From Brachypodium distachyon (Eukaryota > Streptophyta > Magnoliopsida > Poales > Poaceae): a DNA stretch of 64,000 nucleotides. The translations under genes were made by a program, and so were the position numbers. Numbering within the stretch: position 1 is the stretch's first letter; every line of letters begins with the position of its first letter. The notes beneath the pieces are model-generated. The model saw nothing but the letters and a program-made list of their open reading frames with translations, searched no databases and was not told the DNA's origin. This document shows, piece by piece, positions 26,452 through 38,934 of the stretch. The stretch is taken from contig NC_016134.3 in the NCBI RefSeq assembly GCF_000005505.3, positions 37,820,150-37,884,149 on the forward strand. Direction: 5' to 3'.

Positions 26452-26568
26452 GCAGACAGTATAGAAATCGAATAAGTTTATACGTGAGGGCAGACAGTAT
26501 ATGGAAATCAAATAAGTTTATACGTGAGGGCAGACAGTATATGGAAATCAAATAAGTTTATATAATCA
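26452..26568. repeat. Tandem repeat downstream of copy A, three copies
   Basis: GCAGACAGTATA begins at 26452, 26490 and 26530. Each copy continues through GGAAATCAAATAAGTTTATA. The spacing is 38 and 40 bp. The array lies 150 bp after the stop codon of copy A, probably in its 3' untranslated region, and is absent after copy B. Confidence 0.85.
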
Positions 26569-27849
26569 CAGATACTAGAATTATGTTGGAGTAAATTGCT
26601 CGGTCCAGTGGTTACGCTGTCCTTCATGTTCACTGTAAAACATATCTTGAATAGCTAGAAATGTTTATAGGTGGTTTGTTTGGCATAACCTTGGGGCCGA
26701 ATGGTTGATGCGCTCGTGTACTCTGGGGTCATTCACGTGATCATAGATTTAAAAAAACAGTGTGTAATTTCTTTACTCTACAAAAGGCTCAATTAGTGAC
26801 GGCAGTCTGTAATGATCACGTAACTTGACTCAAATTACTAAGATGGGGATGAATATTGATGATATGATCTACTAGATAATAATACAAAATTCTCTTTGTA
26901 TATGTATTTTAATTTTTTAGTCTCTTAACAATGTAAATGTATTATGCTAGTAATTAATATTATCTCTGTTCTTAAATACAAGACGTTTTGGCTAGATTTA
27001 AACGGGCACTTAAAGGTATCTTCTGATCCTTGTTAGCTCAACCAAAGAAACTCGTTTGGCATTCCTCCTTTCATTTCAAATTTTTGATTTTATTTCATTT
27101 GGTTGAATTTGTATTCCGGGTTCAAAAATCATGTTTATCTACTACATGGATTTGTTGAGTGAGGGACAATTCCAAAAAAATGCAATTTGAATTCATGTAA
27201 ACAATTCCGACCAACCAAACAAGTTTGTATCTAAAATTCAAAATTAATTTCATAATTCTAGGTCTAAATGATGGGTGACAACGATGTTGGCTCATTTGTT
27301 TGAACTAAAAAAAGCGTTGGAGAGTACATGATGGTAGCCGTTTACAGATTCAGGGGTCGATTTACAGAATCTTCTTCGCCGGCAGAGCAATGTGTGTGAC
27401 CCGCCGCAGGGAGAGAACGGCGAGTCGTAGTAGTCGCAGAGGAGGTAAATCATACCATCAGAGAGGACGGGGTCGCCGCCTGTCGACGCCGCCCTGCTCC
27501 TCCCCCCGCACGTCCGGCCCGCCGCTTCAGTCACGCTCCAAACTCGAATCCGTCTCGCCGAACAATCCAAACGGTAGAGAGAAGCGGAGCGAGGCAAGAT
27601 GACTGACGGGGTTAACAAGAGAAAGAGGGCGAGTACGCCGCCAACGCCGCCGCGTGGCTCGCTGGCTGCCTACCACCCTAGTTGTCGCCGCCTGTCCCCG
27701 TCTCGGCACCTCCGTCGGCTGGGCGAGTTGTGTATGTACTCTAGTGCCTTCCCGGTTCCGCCCCATCGCCTCACTCCGTGTGTCTCCTTCGCCTTCTCCA
27801 TTGTGAATCCTAGCCAGAACCTTGCCGGCCTCCCCGCTGCGCCGGCGCG
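26569..27849. other. Spacer between the tandem copies, including copy B 5' leader
   Basis: No gene is seen in the 1.3 kb between the array and the copy B start. The stretch near 27040-27240 is AT-rich and resembles a decayed Tourist-type element. From about 27360 the sequence becomes GC-rich and is probably the promoter and leader of copy B. The last bases before both start codons are alike (CGGCCTCCCCG and CGGTCTCCCCG), so the duplication included the leader. Confidence 0.5.
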
Positions 27850-30800
27850 ATGAAGCTGAACCCCGGCATGTCGGCCCTCGTCACGGGCGGGGGTTCCGGC
27901 ATTGGTAAGGAACAGATCCTTCTCTCCCTCTCTCTGTGTGTGCATGTTTAGTAGCCTGCCTGGTTTCGTGGGACGGCCTCCGGAGCCTGGCCCGCCATGC
28001 GCTGCAAACTCTTCACTAGTAGTTCACTCTTCTCTCTCCCTCCCCCGGTCCCCCCTCTGTGATTCACCTCGTCCTCTGTAATACCTATGCCTCAAAAGTC
28101 ACGATTAATTTGATTTCGTGCGGGACTACATGTTTTGCTTTCTTATTGCATGATCTGACAGTTCTTAATTATTTTTTAAGGGAAAGGGCTTTGCATTGCT
28201 CTTTCACAGAAGGGTCTGTTTGTGACTATTGTCGATTTCTCTGAAGACAATGGAGGAGAAGTTGCTTCATTAGTTCTGAAGGAAAGCAAACAGTTTCATG
28301 GAGATTCTAGAGTTCCATCTGCTCTATTCATCAAGTGTGATGTTACCAATGCAGGTAGGAGTGTTTTCTTAAGCAGAAACAGGTAGTGGCAGTTAATTTG
28401 CTTGCTATAGTGTATAACTTTGAAGACCACACTTGTAGCTTGTTTATGCTAGAACTTGAGGCAACAGTGAACATAACGTCACAACTGAAGTAATTAATGG
28501 CATCCGATAAATTTGGCTGGCATAATTCAACATTCATTCTAGATAAAATATAGTTCATTGACATAATGTTTGCCATGATCATAAAATATAGTTCATTTGT
28601 CATAAGCATCATTTATTTTTGGCATAGCATTTTTTTTCCAAAGGAATTGTCTAGGATCTTTCAAAACCATAATGGATTAACAGATGTATTGCCTTTTGCT
28701 TTCAAGAAGTCTCAAACTGCTTTTCAACTGGTCATTTTGTTGTGGTGTCATTTATTATGTCACCGGACATCAGATTAGTTGCTTTATGGTTTTCAACCTT
28801 TGACTAAAAGTTGCACAGCATGTTTGCCATGATCTTAAAGTAACACTGGTTTGATGTGTAGATGATTTAGCTGCTGCCTTCCGGAAACATGTACACACAT
28901 ATGGTGGACTAGACGTCTGCATCAATTGTGCTGGATTTGTCAATAAATCATTATTTTCTGACGATACATCCAATGGAACTAGCACATGGAGGCGTGCAGT
29001 AAATGTGAATCTTGTCGCTGTTATTGATTGTACTCGTATCGCAGTAAGTCTCTTGTTAACTATTGGAGTAGTTTTGTCATGTTGATTTATTTAGTAACTC
29101 TAACTATTTGCAGTAACAGTGAGTGCTGGTACTTTATGCCCTTTATTAATTCCGTAAATGATTAGGTAAATACGTATGGTTTCATTTTATGTTGATACAG
29201 TTTATAGTTGTTTAGTAGAAAGGAAAGTGACATATTTTTTGTTTGTCATAATACATCATGTCCTTATGATTTCCTTAAGAGCAAGAAGTAAAATAATAAC
29301 TTCGAACCGAAAACAATTGAAAAAATCAGGCTTGGATTATTCATGGAGTTTTAATTCTTCATTTGTTCAAAAGATAATTCAATTGCCAGATAGGCTATTC
29401 ATATTTGCTCCCTGCCAATGGCGCATGTACACTACTTATGGTTGGATTTGTTCACCGCAGACTCAAATAATGCGATCACAGAAGAAGCCTGGTGCCATAA
29501 TAAATATTGGTTCAGTTGCGGGCTTATATCCTATGCACTATGAACCCATCTACAGTGGGTCAAAAGGTTTGATCTCTCTTCAAATATTAAGTACTTCATC
29601 CTTTTCACAAAGGTTGGTGTATTTGGTTTCGTTAAGACAAGTCTTTGACCAAAAATTACTTTATTAATATATATTTTTAAGACATGAAATTTATAACAGT
29701 AGATTCATATTCAAAAGTTCTTGCTAATAATTGCGGTTTCCTATCATATAAATTACATATTAATAAAGTTATTATTGGTCAAAGCCTTGTCTTAACGAAA
29801 CCAAATACGCTAACCTTTGTGAAAACGAGGGAGTAATATACTTAAAATCCTGGCTTTAATATTTTTTTGTGTGTAAGTTGTGATGTGGTAAGAGGCAAGC
29901 TGCGTCTTTGTAAGAAGTAGAACAAAAATAAATACTTAAGCTGGTATCTAAATCTGTACTAATGATAATTGATAAATTCCTAAAAGGTAGTGATCAATGT
30001 GCTGAAAAGTCACCATGTCTTTACGAAAGTAGATATGCTGTAAACTCTGCAAAATAAGAAGGATAAAATGGTATCAGATCATCCTTGTAAACTGACCTTG
30101 CAGTGACATTGTCTGTACTTTCATATTATGTTTTTGCTGTCTGTATCTCTTTGATTTTTGTGCTTTTCTTCTTTCAGCCAAGGTAACAAGTAAATAGTAA
30201 TCGAATTGTCCTTCAAGTTTCATTGGAATGATATTTCAGAAGAAAAAAAAGCTTTGATGGGAATGTGCTATCTTACTTTATCTTCCTAGCTCTCTAGTAA
30301 ATCCAGTTGGCAAAGCGCCATTTATGTGCTAAATTTTTAGTTGGACTACATAAGTACATATTTATAGAAGTCCGTTTCTTTTCAGCGATCTTCATGTGCA
30401 AATGTCTGCACTTAATTAAAATGGACTGCATTAAGTTGATCAGCTGTTGCTTCTGTGTTAAAATATGATGTTTCCAATTTCAAGTGCATATCCGCTGCTT
30501 CATTATATTTTGCTTTGTGACTCTGCTCAGTGATAAATTGGTGTATGCCATACGGGCACACTGGAATTGCTTTTGTATTAAGTTTGACAAATTAGGCATT
30601 CACAAATCACAACTTCAACTTGTACATAAGTTTACATTTTGGCGATTTAAAATGCTCAGTGCTGAAATCAGCTGAACTTTTACATATAACTATGCATTCC
30701 TTTTATACATTGTAATATCTGTTTAAACAATGTGTACACAATATTTCCTGAAACTTCATCCTTTGCAGGTGGTGTGGTTATGTTTACGAGATCACTTGCT

Positions 30801-33800
30801 CCATTAAAACGGCATGGTATTCGTGTCAATGTGATCTGCCCTGAGGTATTAAACAAGCTGAGGGAAATATTTCACATTTCCATTGTCATCAACCCACCCG
30901 TTGACTTGCATTTATTGTAGTTACATTCAAACTGGTTAGGTGCATGCAACTCTACAAAAATATTAACCTGAGAATGGTACTGCAGCGCACACCATGTATT
31001 CTCCATTGTGTAAATTTGCACAAAAACAGGAAAAACGCAGATTGAACAGCCAGTGTGACCGCTCAATATATCAATTCTCAAGGGTCAGAGCAAGAGCACT
31101 ATTAAGGCCCTGATCATAGCTCTTTTAAGTTGACCTATGCACAGCTAATATCATCTTTGCCTGAGTTAAATTTGTATGGGACATAATTGAAAAGTTTAAA
31201 ACTAACAGCGTTCCTGCTTGGACGACTAACTTTGTAGATAGTTCCATTTGAGAAAAATTGGTGGATATCACTGGCAGTTGATATCCACATTTTTTTTAGT
31301 TGCTCTCAACTGGAATATATTTAGACTCTACAAGTCATTATCTATATTTGCGGCAGTGGCGGTGCCAGGAATTTGAGCATGTGATGTCAATTTAAGCCGT
31401 GATGTCAAGATACATGTGTTATAATTTTGCATTCTTTTTCATGTAATTTTCTTTTGCAATATAATGGTTTTGCCAAAAAAGCTGTGTAGTCATTTGACTA
31501 CACAGCTTGTAGTGTGGCTTTGCCACTGATTTGCGGTAAACAGACCAGAGCATCATTTCTTTCAAGGTTAACAATGGAAATATTTCATGTGTTATTTATC
31601 CTGACATATATACTGGACTGATGTATGCAGTTTGTCCAAACTAATATGGGAGAACAAGTAAATCACCTATTAGTAGATGCGCTTGGTGGTTTTTTGAAGA
31701 TGGAGGATGTTGTTAATGGTATAATATTCCTCACATAGTTGTGAACTTGTAATTAATTATTTCATTTGATCACCTACTTTTTGGCCATAATTGGCATGTC
31801 ATGATTATATGCACCTGTTGAGCCGTAGGTGAATCGTTATGGGGCTCAGTTGAGACTGGGTATTTCTGATTGATGAAATTGAATATGTCCCAACAATATA
31901 TCACTTGGGTTCCTTTTTTTTAGATTACAAGGACGCACACTCACTCACACCACACCCACACATACATGCGTGTTTAAATCCATGATTTATGCTACATACC
32001 TCACGGAATGCGGGACACACGGGTTACCACTGAACGCGCATGCGTGTGAAAGTGATACACACCGGTGCTCAATCCAAGGATTGGACCCCGAGTGAGCAGG
32101 TTGCAGCAAAGCAAGCCTTACCAGTGAGCCATGGCTCAATTCGCTATCAGTTGTGTTCTTGAACTGAGGTCTTCAGGTTTGTTTGATTTTCAAATATCAC
32201 TACATTAAAGAACTGAACTGTTAAATTTTATATGTTTTCTTTGAATCGGTCAAATTGGCTATTCTGGCCATATGTGCCAGCCTGCCAGGTAGGCGGTAGG
32301 TATGATTTTCCTACCTTCACTACCTTCTACAAGTTCAGCCCTCAAGTTCATGTCCCAAGTGGCAGACCTGTGAAAGCTTGGCGACCTATTTGTACTTCAC
32401 TATTGTTTATATCCAGTGACCTTTTGTGACATGTATAGCTCTTGCATATGATGTTTTATCTTTCTTTCCATGTTATCTTCACTAACCCGTTCTACCTGAA
32501 TTAGGTGCATTTGAGCTTATAGAAGATGAGACCAAGGCTGGTGCTTGCCTTTGGATATCTAAAAGAAGAGGGATGGTATACTGGCCAACATCAGAGGAAG
32601 AAAATAAGTATCTGGTGTATTCCTCGAAGCCAAAAAGGGCATTAACAAAGAACAGATTTCCCAGCATCCAAACACCTGAATTCTTCGAGAAGATGTAAGT
32701 AGTCCTGCTAAGTTATATTCATATTCTTCAAAGGGCCTGTGGAATAGTCTGACAAACAAAACAACATCTCTGTATTACTTTCTTTATTTTTTATTGTCGG
32801 AACCCTTCCCTAAAATGATTAAAGCCACTCTCTGACCCGATCCCTTAAGCACACAGTATACAGGCTTCATGCATTTTTTGCACAGAACTGCAGCCATGCG
32901 TTGTAGGTTATGATCTTATTACATATTTAGATATCCTATACTATACCCCATTCTGAACCCTGTTCATTTTCATGTGAGGCAACATTACAGTTTCTTTCAT
33001 TTTGCTTTTTTTCACCTTAAAATGTGTAACACTTGCGGTACATATGTGACCAAATAGCTGAGCACCTTATTGTACAGAAAAATATGGATTGTCCATGGAG
33101 TTCTGTTTCTTGGGCATGATATGAATGTCACTTTCTAAAATATTTGCTATTTATCGTCTATAATGGCTGAATATGATATGGTTGAGGGTAGAACCGAATT
33201 AGTCTGAAGTTATTTTGTATAGTAAATGCTGGGTTAACTACCTAAATAGCAATCTCTGTTAGATCCTAGCACGCTAGAATGTGAATGTGCATATTGAAAA
33301 ATGTGTTAATTTTGTTCGTTAATAGTTGTTTGTCTTTTAATGATGCTTCTGTAGAGTTGTTCACACACTCAGCCATAATTTCCGCAATGCAACAAAACTT
33401 GATCGTGTGCGACTGAGATTGCCCTTGGAACCACACTGTGCTCTTGTTAAAATAATATATGCTGGTGTAAATGCTAGCGATGTAAGTCCTTTCATTTGTA
33501 TTTTCAGTTACTTATATTTTGATTTCCCATTTGTTAACCTTGCGTAGATGTTAATGATGTGTTTCAGGTGAACTTCACTTCTGGTCGTTATTTCAGTGGT
33601 AATGCTAAAGAAGCTTCTGCATACCTTCCATTCGATGCTGGTTTTGAGGTGACTGATGCTCCCATGTGTCCATTTAAACTTAGAAGCATTCTCAATGTGG
33701 GATGCCATGAGAACCAAGCATAGCTAGGGTGGTCAGCCAGCCAGGTGTGCTAGCAGCCCACCAGAGTTCGATCCTTTGAAGGTCGCACTTTGGTGTCTCA

Positions 33801-36800
33801 CTTTGTAAAAATTATATATCTATATGCTGTCGGATTGCAATCCCGCAGCTCTTACAGTTTAAGTAAAAAAAATGTAGGATGCCATTATGTGTAAAAAATG
33901 ATTTTCTTGAATTCCCAATTATTGTAATGCCTCTGATAGTTCGGCGCTGCAAGCATATAAAAAACTTTATAACAACATCATGGTTATCAGCCTTCTGCTA
34001 CAACATCTACCATGTTGTGAAAAAATAAAGCATGTCAATAACTCCTCAGGACAACTGTGTCATGGCATAATTAAGGTTAATCTGTCAATGCCATATGCTT
34101 GATTGGGTAATGGCCCAAAGGGCAGCCATAGGGTGCTCGCTCTTGATCGGCCAGTCAGGAGACTCTTACTCCTGGTGTAGGTACAAGGCTCTGGGGATGC
34201 TTGTGGAGAAAAAGATCGTGACAAAGGCATCTTTTTTTTATTTTCTGCTTAACCACAAAACATCACATTTCCTCCCTGTACATAAGGAGTTCCTAATTAA
34301 CAATATGATCTAATGATATGGGAACCATCTAACTGAAGTAAACAGAAAACTCAATCGTATGCCTATGCCTACATCAAACAAACTTGCACTACTATGATTT
34401 TATATGGTGTTTCTATGTTTGTCCATACATTTTTCTTACTGTAGAAACTAATATATTTTATCTGTAAAAACCAATCTGTGCAGGCTGTGGGAATTGTTGC
34501 ATCTGTTGGAGATTCAGTAAGACATATCAAAGTTGGCGCTGCTGTGGCCCTTATGACCTTCGGGGGCTATGCTGAATTTATGCTGGTACTGGAGTCTATG
34601 TCCCTTCAGAAATTACCAACTAAATATGTTCCCTCTTTTGAATGACCCACCCCCCCCCCCCCCCCCCCCACCACCACCTTGTTGAGTTTTTACTTCTGAA
34701 TTTGTTATCTCTGTCTGTCAGTCAACACTTTTTGTCCTTACATCTTCCTGATAAAAGGTTCCAGCCAAACATCTCCTCCCGGTGCCAAGACCAGACCCCG
34801 AAGTCGTCGCTATGCTAACATCAGGATTGACTGCTTCAATTTCTCTTGAAAAGGTTATCTTGAATGCAGCTTCTTTTTGGTTGTTGTATACCATGTTTTG
34901 AGCTCATATTCGGTCAACCAAAATTTAAGTTCACTTATGGAATACAACTTCCTTCCTGGTCTGATATGAGTTGATTTCTGCTGCCTTTAGTCAGGTCAAA
35001 TGACATCTGGGCAAGTTGTTTTAGTTACAGCTGCTGCTGGTGGAACAGGACAATTTGCTGTTCAGGTCAGCTGATAGCATTTTGAATTTTGATAGCATCA
35101 ACTAAGTCTTTATTTCATTTGATATAAAGCCAATTTCTCATCTACTTCTATAGTTTACATGTGTGGTATAAGGGCAGTGCTTAATTGTCACTTCCTATTA
35201 AAACTTGCACAAGATAACTACTTCATGCAGTTGGAGCATGTGTAGTTTGTCTGTCATGGTTAACTAGCACCGGGGCATGTTTTGGGCCCTCAAATATACT
35301 TTTTTTATGCCTCGAATATGATATTTCTAGGACAGGGCAAGATCATCATCCTGGCATCTCCTTTTGTGTCTAGATGTTATTCCGTTTTGTCAAGCAATTA
35401 CGGTTTACTCTCTCTGTAGCTTCTATCCATATTGTTTCTTGAGGGGCGAATGTTATTGAATTTTAGTCCTGAACCATATCCGTGTGTCCTGACTCCTGAT
35501 TATTTTTCAATTACTTCACAGCTTGCAAAGCTAGCAGGCAACAAGGTTGTTGCCACATGTGGTGGAGCAAGTAAAGCTGCACTTCTGGCTTCATTAGGAG
35601 TTGATCGAGTTATCAACTACCAACATGAAAAGATCAAAGATGTATGATTTCTTCCATCTTTACTTTTCACACTTTGCTGTTTTGCACATGATTTTGCTAT
35701 TATGTGTGGTTTATGTGTTGTCCTCATGCTTGATTTCCTTTTTCTTAAGTTGTACTTGACAAAATTATGCAAAAATAAATAAATATATATATTGCATAAT
35801 GTTTGTTGGAAGGCAATGTGTCTGTAGAGAATGTTTATTTGCACTAGTAATGCTGAAATGATCAGTTTGAACTTACAATACACTGATCCCTCATTTATTC
35901 ATCTGAATAAGTTTAGGAATGACTGTTCCATTCCAGGTCTTGAAAAAGGAGTTTCCGAGAGGTGCAGATATAATATATGAATCCGTAGGTGGGGAAATGT
36001 TTGACTTATGTTTGAATGCACTCGGAGTCCACGGACGTCTCATTGTAATTGGTATGATCTCTCAGGTACAAATGTTTTCCATCCTCCGGACCTGCTGTTA
36101 CCAATTTAACACTTTGAATGGCAACGTTAGTGGGGAATTCTAATATGGTTATTTTGTTCCATGCCTTCACTAAAGAGAATATCTCATGGATTTTAATCAA
36201 ATAAACAGTTCAGGACCTGGTTTGCACAAACTCATTAAGAGAGTAAAGCAATACCCTCTAAAAATATTCTGAAAGTGTCATTACACTGAATTATTGATTC
36301 GATCAATCATTATACAATATACATCTGCATTAATAGTTGGAAATTTGCAGTATGCCTAGCGCCTAGTGTGTTTTGGGGGGTTTGGTGGGGGCAGTAGGGA
36401 GGTCATTTATCTACTCTCTCCGTCCAACAAAAGATGTCTCAAGTTTGTCAAAATTTGGATGTATCTAGATCTGACTTAGTGTATAAATGCATTCAAATTT
36501 AGTCAAAGTTGAGACATCCTTTGTTGGACGGAGGAATATTATGTTTTGGTAATCACTTGTGGCGCTACCTTAATCCCCTCCCCGACAATACCAAATTGAG
36601 ATCTTTTTATAACATATTGATATTCTATTGAGTAGTAATTGTCAAGCTATAGATCGTCTTTTGTACAAAGAATTAATACAAAATGAGCCCGGTTACCCCT
36701 CCTTAATATCTTGTCAAGCTCCGTCACTGCTAGTAGCTATCCTTTTTGTCCTTATAATTATGTCTAATAGGAACTTTAGCTTATTCGTGGATTGATATAA

Positions 36801-38492
36801 GCTGTTTTTAGTATCAAGGAGAGGATGGATGGAAGCCACAGAACTACAAAGGGTTGTGCGAGAAGATTCTTGGAAAAAGTCAAACTGTGGTATGTGTTTG
36901 CAGCAGAACACCCGAACTTCTCAGTTTGCATGCACTGCATTTAGATTTGTTAATAATTTGCTCATGAAAAAAAAATAGTCTTACTAAACTTGAAGCTGAA
37001 TGAACCACATCATCACTAAAAAATGTGGTGTTCTATTGGACAGAATAGATCCAGATAAGTTTGTTTATGCCTTTCTAGTTAGCGCTTAGCGTGTGTGAAA
37101 ACTCGGGACACAATAGCAATAGGTGTAGCAACCTTATTCAACTTACATAGCTGTATACCACCTCAACTTTCCAACTTCCACAAAATTGAATGCGTACTTG
37201 CAAAATCTACGGGCAGACATTAAGTCATATACATAGAAAATCTGCATCCTGTATAGTTATTTTTCATGTACTCCTTAAAATTATGGGCTTTTAATTTCCT
37301 TTCTAATTTCAGGCTGGATTTTTCTTGATTCAATATGCTGACCTGTGGCAAGAACATCTTGACAAGCTTTTCAACTTGCATACGTCTGGGAAGCTAAAGG
37401 TATGTTTTATATTGTGTATTTTCTGTTTGGCGCTCTTGGTGATGATAGTCCGATGAACTGGCAGTAACCAGACAGTTATGCCGGGATTGAATATTTCAAG
37501 AAGGACCTGCTTTTGATAACAGGGCAGAAATCTTAGCAACAGACACAAAGCAAAGATTGTCAATTAGAAGGGAACTATTGATATCATCGGACTGGTCAGC
37601 AGGGCGCGTTGCTCTCTGCTCACTACGTCTCCCTGACCCGCTCTCTCCTCCACACACCCCCCCCCCCCACCCCACCCCAACACAGTCCACTGCCCTTCCT
37701 CCTCCACTTTCCCTCGGTTCTAGATGGATGGAGGCCGCTTAGCTCGGTTCTCAAAATTGCTTTTGTGTTGTTGCATACGTTTGTTTTTTGTGTTGCATAT
37801 GCTGCCATCATTTTTTTCTCAATGATTTGCTGCATAAAAAAAATATGTGTGTGTACTTGAAATATTGCAACACTTACGCACTTTCTTCAACCAACCAAGG
37901 GGGTATGTTGCAACGATGTTGCATATGCACCAAAAATGCTGTGATCAAGATTTTGATGTTGTGATGATTGAACGGTCCAAATTGATCACTTAATCTGATC
38001 AAAGAATCAGGGAAGGGGGCTGATTTTCCACGCTCTGCCCGACCAGCGTTGAGTGGTCCCCTATTTAAAAACATTTCCTGTAATATTATTGTAAGCAATT
38101 GACAAAGTGGATAGCACTGTCCCAGTTGCCATGTCGCCTGTTTTAACGAGAAAGGGAATCTTAATTTCGAAACATTCTTGACTGAATCAATACTGGATGC
38201 TTATATCTCTCCATAATACGTTTTTCTATTCTAACTTAGCTTATTGCACACCACATACAACAGGTTTCTCTTGACCCTAAGAAATTCTTAGGTGTTGCTT
38301 CCGTGCCGGATGCGGTAGAATATCTTCATTCTGGCAGGAGCGTTGGCAAGGTACCACCGTTCCCATAAACTCACAACAACAGAAATGCCTTTCTTGTCAT
38401 TGTATTTAACATTACCTTTTTTTGTTTTGGAACTTCTTCAGGTGGTTGTCTGCGTTGATCCAGCATACAGTCAGACCCTTGCTAGGCTGTAG
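27850..38492 (+). CDS. Fused short-chain dehydrogenase / medium-chain reductase, copy B
   Basis: Exons are 27850-27904, 28181-28354, 28862-29043, 29461-29566, 30769-30845, 31631-31718, 32505-32694, 33355-33481, 33568-33648, 34484-34585, 34758-34853, 34991-35065, 35522-35641, 35937-36065, 36812-36889, 37313-37399, 38264-38350 and 38442-38492. Each exon matches its copy A partner in length and phase, giving 634 residues. Dehydrogenase motifs are [14 protein letters not shown] and YSGSK; the reductase keeps AAGGTG. Differences from copy A include [10 protein letters not shown] for [10 protein letters not shown] and CTRIA for GTRIA. They are conservative and leave catalytic residues intact, so both copies are probably functional. 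The protein ends ARL, also a PTS1-type tripeptide. Introns have diverged strongly and carry private insertions (29594, 31354, 31918, 33709, 36414), so the duplication is not recent. See copy A for the inferred reaction. Confidence 0.93.
29594..29833. mobile_element. Stowaway-like MITE with long inverted ends
   Basis: The element runs from CTTCATCCTTTTCACAAAGG to CCTTTGTGAAAACGAGGGAG and has TA at both flanks. The arms match for about 50 bp, including GGTTTCGTTAAGACAAG against CTTGTCTTAACGAAACC. It lies in intron 4 of copy B and is absent from the matching intron of copy A. Confidence 0.85.
31354..31528. mobile_element. hAT-type MITE with 8-bp target duplication
   Basis: The 175-bp element starts CAGTGGCGGTGCCAGGAAT and ends TAGTGTGGCTTTGCCACTG, giving imperfect inverted ends CAGTGGC. 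The flanks are identical ATTTGCGG at 31346-31353 and 31529-31536. An 8-bp duplication is the hAT signature. It lies in intron 5 of copy B. Confidence 0.88.
31918..32144 (-). mobile_element. tRNA-derived SINE
   Basis: On the minus strand the block opens ATTGAGCCATGGCTCACTGG (box A-like TGGCTCACTGG). It continues to GGGTCCAATCC (box B) about 40 bp later and ends in an A-run, which is the T-run at 31914-31921 on the plus strand. This order and spacing are those of a tRNA-derived SINE. Target duplications were not resolved. It lies in intron 6 of copy B. Confidence 0.6.
33709..33871 (+). mobile_element. tRNA-derived SINE with 14-bp target duplication
   Basis: The element opens GAGAACCAAGCATAGCTAGG, carries a box B-like GAGTTCGATCC near 33765 and ends in AAGTAAAAAAA. 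Its flanks are ATGTGGGATGCCAT (33695-33708) and ATGTAGGATGCCAT (33872-33885), a 14-bp target duplication with one difference. It lies in intron 9 of copy B. Confidence 0.85.
34640..34668. repeat. Poly-C run in intron 10 of copy B
   Basis: An almost pure run of about 20 cytosines follows GACCCA and leads into CACCACCACC. Its exact length is prone to assembly error. Confidence 0.8.
36414..36536. mobile_element. Stowaway-like MITE in intron 14 of copy B
   Basis: The element begins CTCTCTCCGTCCAACAAAAG and ends CTTTGTTGGACGGAGGAA, with TA on each side. The arms GATGTCTCAAGTTTGTC and GTTGAGACATC are complementary. It belongs to the same subfamily as 38815-38934. Confidence 0.8.
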
Positions 38493-38564
38493 TCTTTACA
38501 GATACCATATGAGCTGCATCTTCAAGATCTCAGAGTATTGCACAGTAATAGTGGATAAATGCTA

Positions 38565-38934
38565 CTCCCTCCGTCCCATGATTCTTGTCACTGTTTTAGT
38601 ACAAAATTGAACTACTGAAACAACGACAAGAATTATGGAACGGAGGGAGTAGATTACAGGTACAGACAGCGTTGACGTTCTTCCATTTAGTGTTTTTTTT
38701 TGTCTATCTGGGTCAATCATATGAATAATTGCTCTCTCCGACCCATATTACTTGTTTTAGATTTAGTACAAAGTTATATTAAATCAGTGACAAGTAATTC
38801 CGGCCGGAGGGAGACTCCCTCCGTCCAACAAAAGATGTCTCAAGTTTATTAAAATTTGTTTGTATCTAGACATGACTTAGTGTATAGATGCATTCAAATT
38901 TGATGGTTGAGACATTCTTGTTGGACCGAGGGAG
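38565..38934. repeat. Cluster of three MITEs downstream of copy B
   Basis: Element 1 (38565-38649) runs from CTCCCTCCGTCCCATGATTC to ATGGAACGGAGGGAG with TA flanks. Element 2 (about 38733-38814) runs from CTCTCCGACCCATATTACTT to CAAGTAATTCCGGCCGGAGG. Element 3 (38815-38934) runs from CTCCCTCCGTCCAACAAAAG to CTTGTTGGACCGAGGGAG and abuts element 2, ending at TA. All lie within 450 bp after the copy B stop codon, probably partly within its 3' transcript. Confidence 0.8.
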
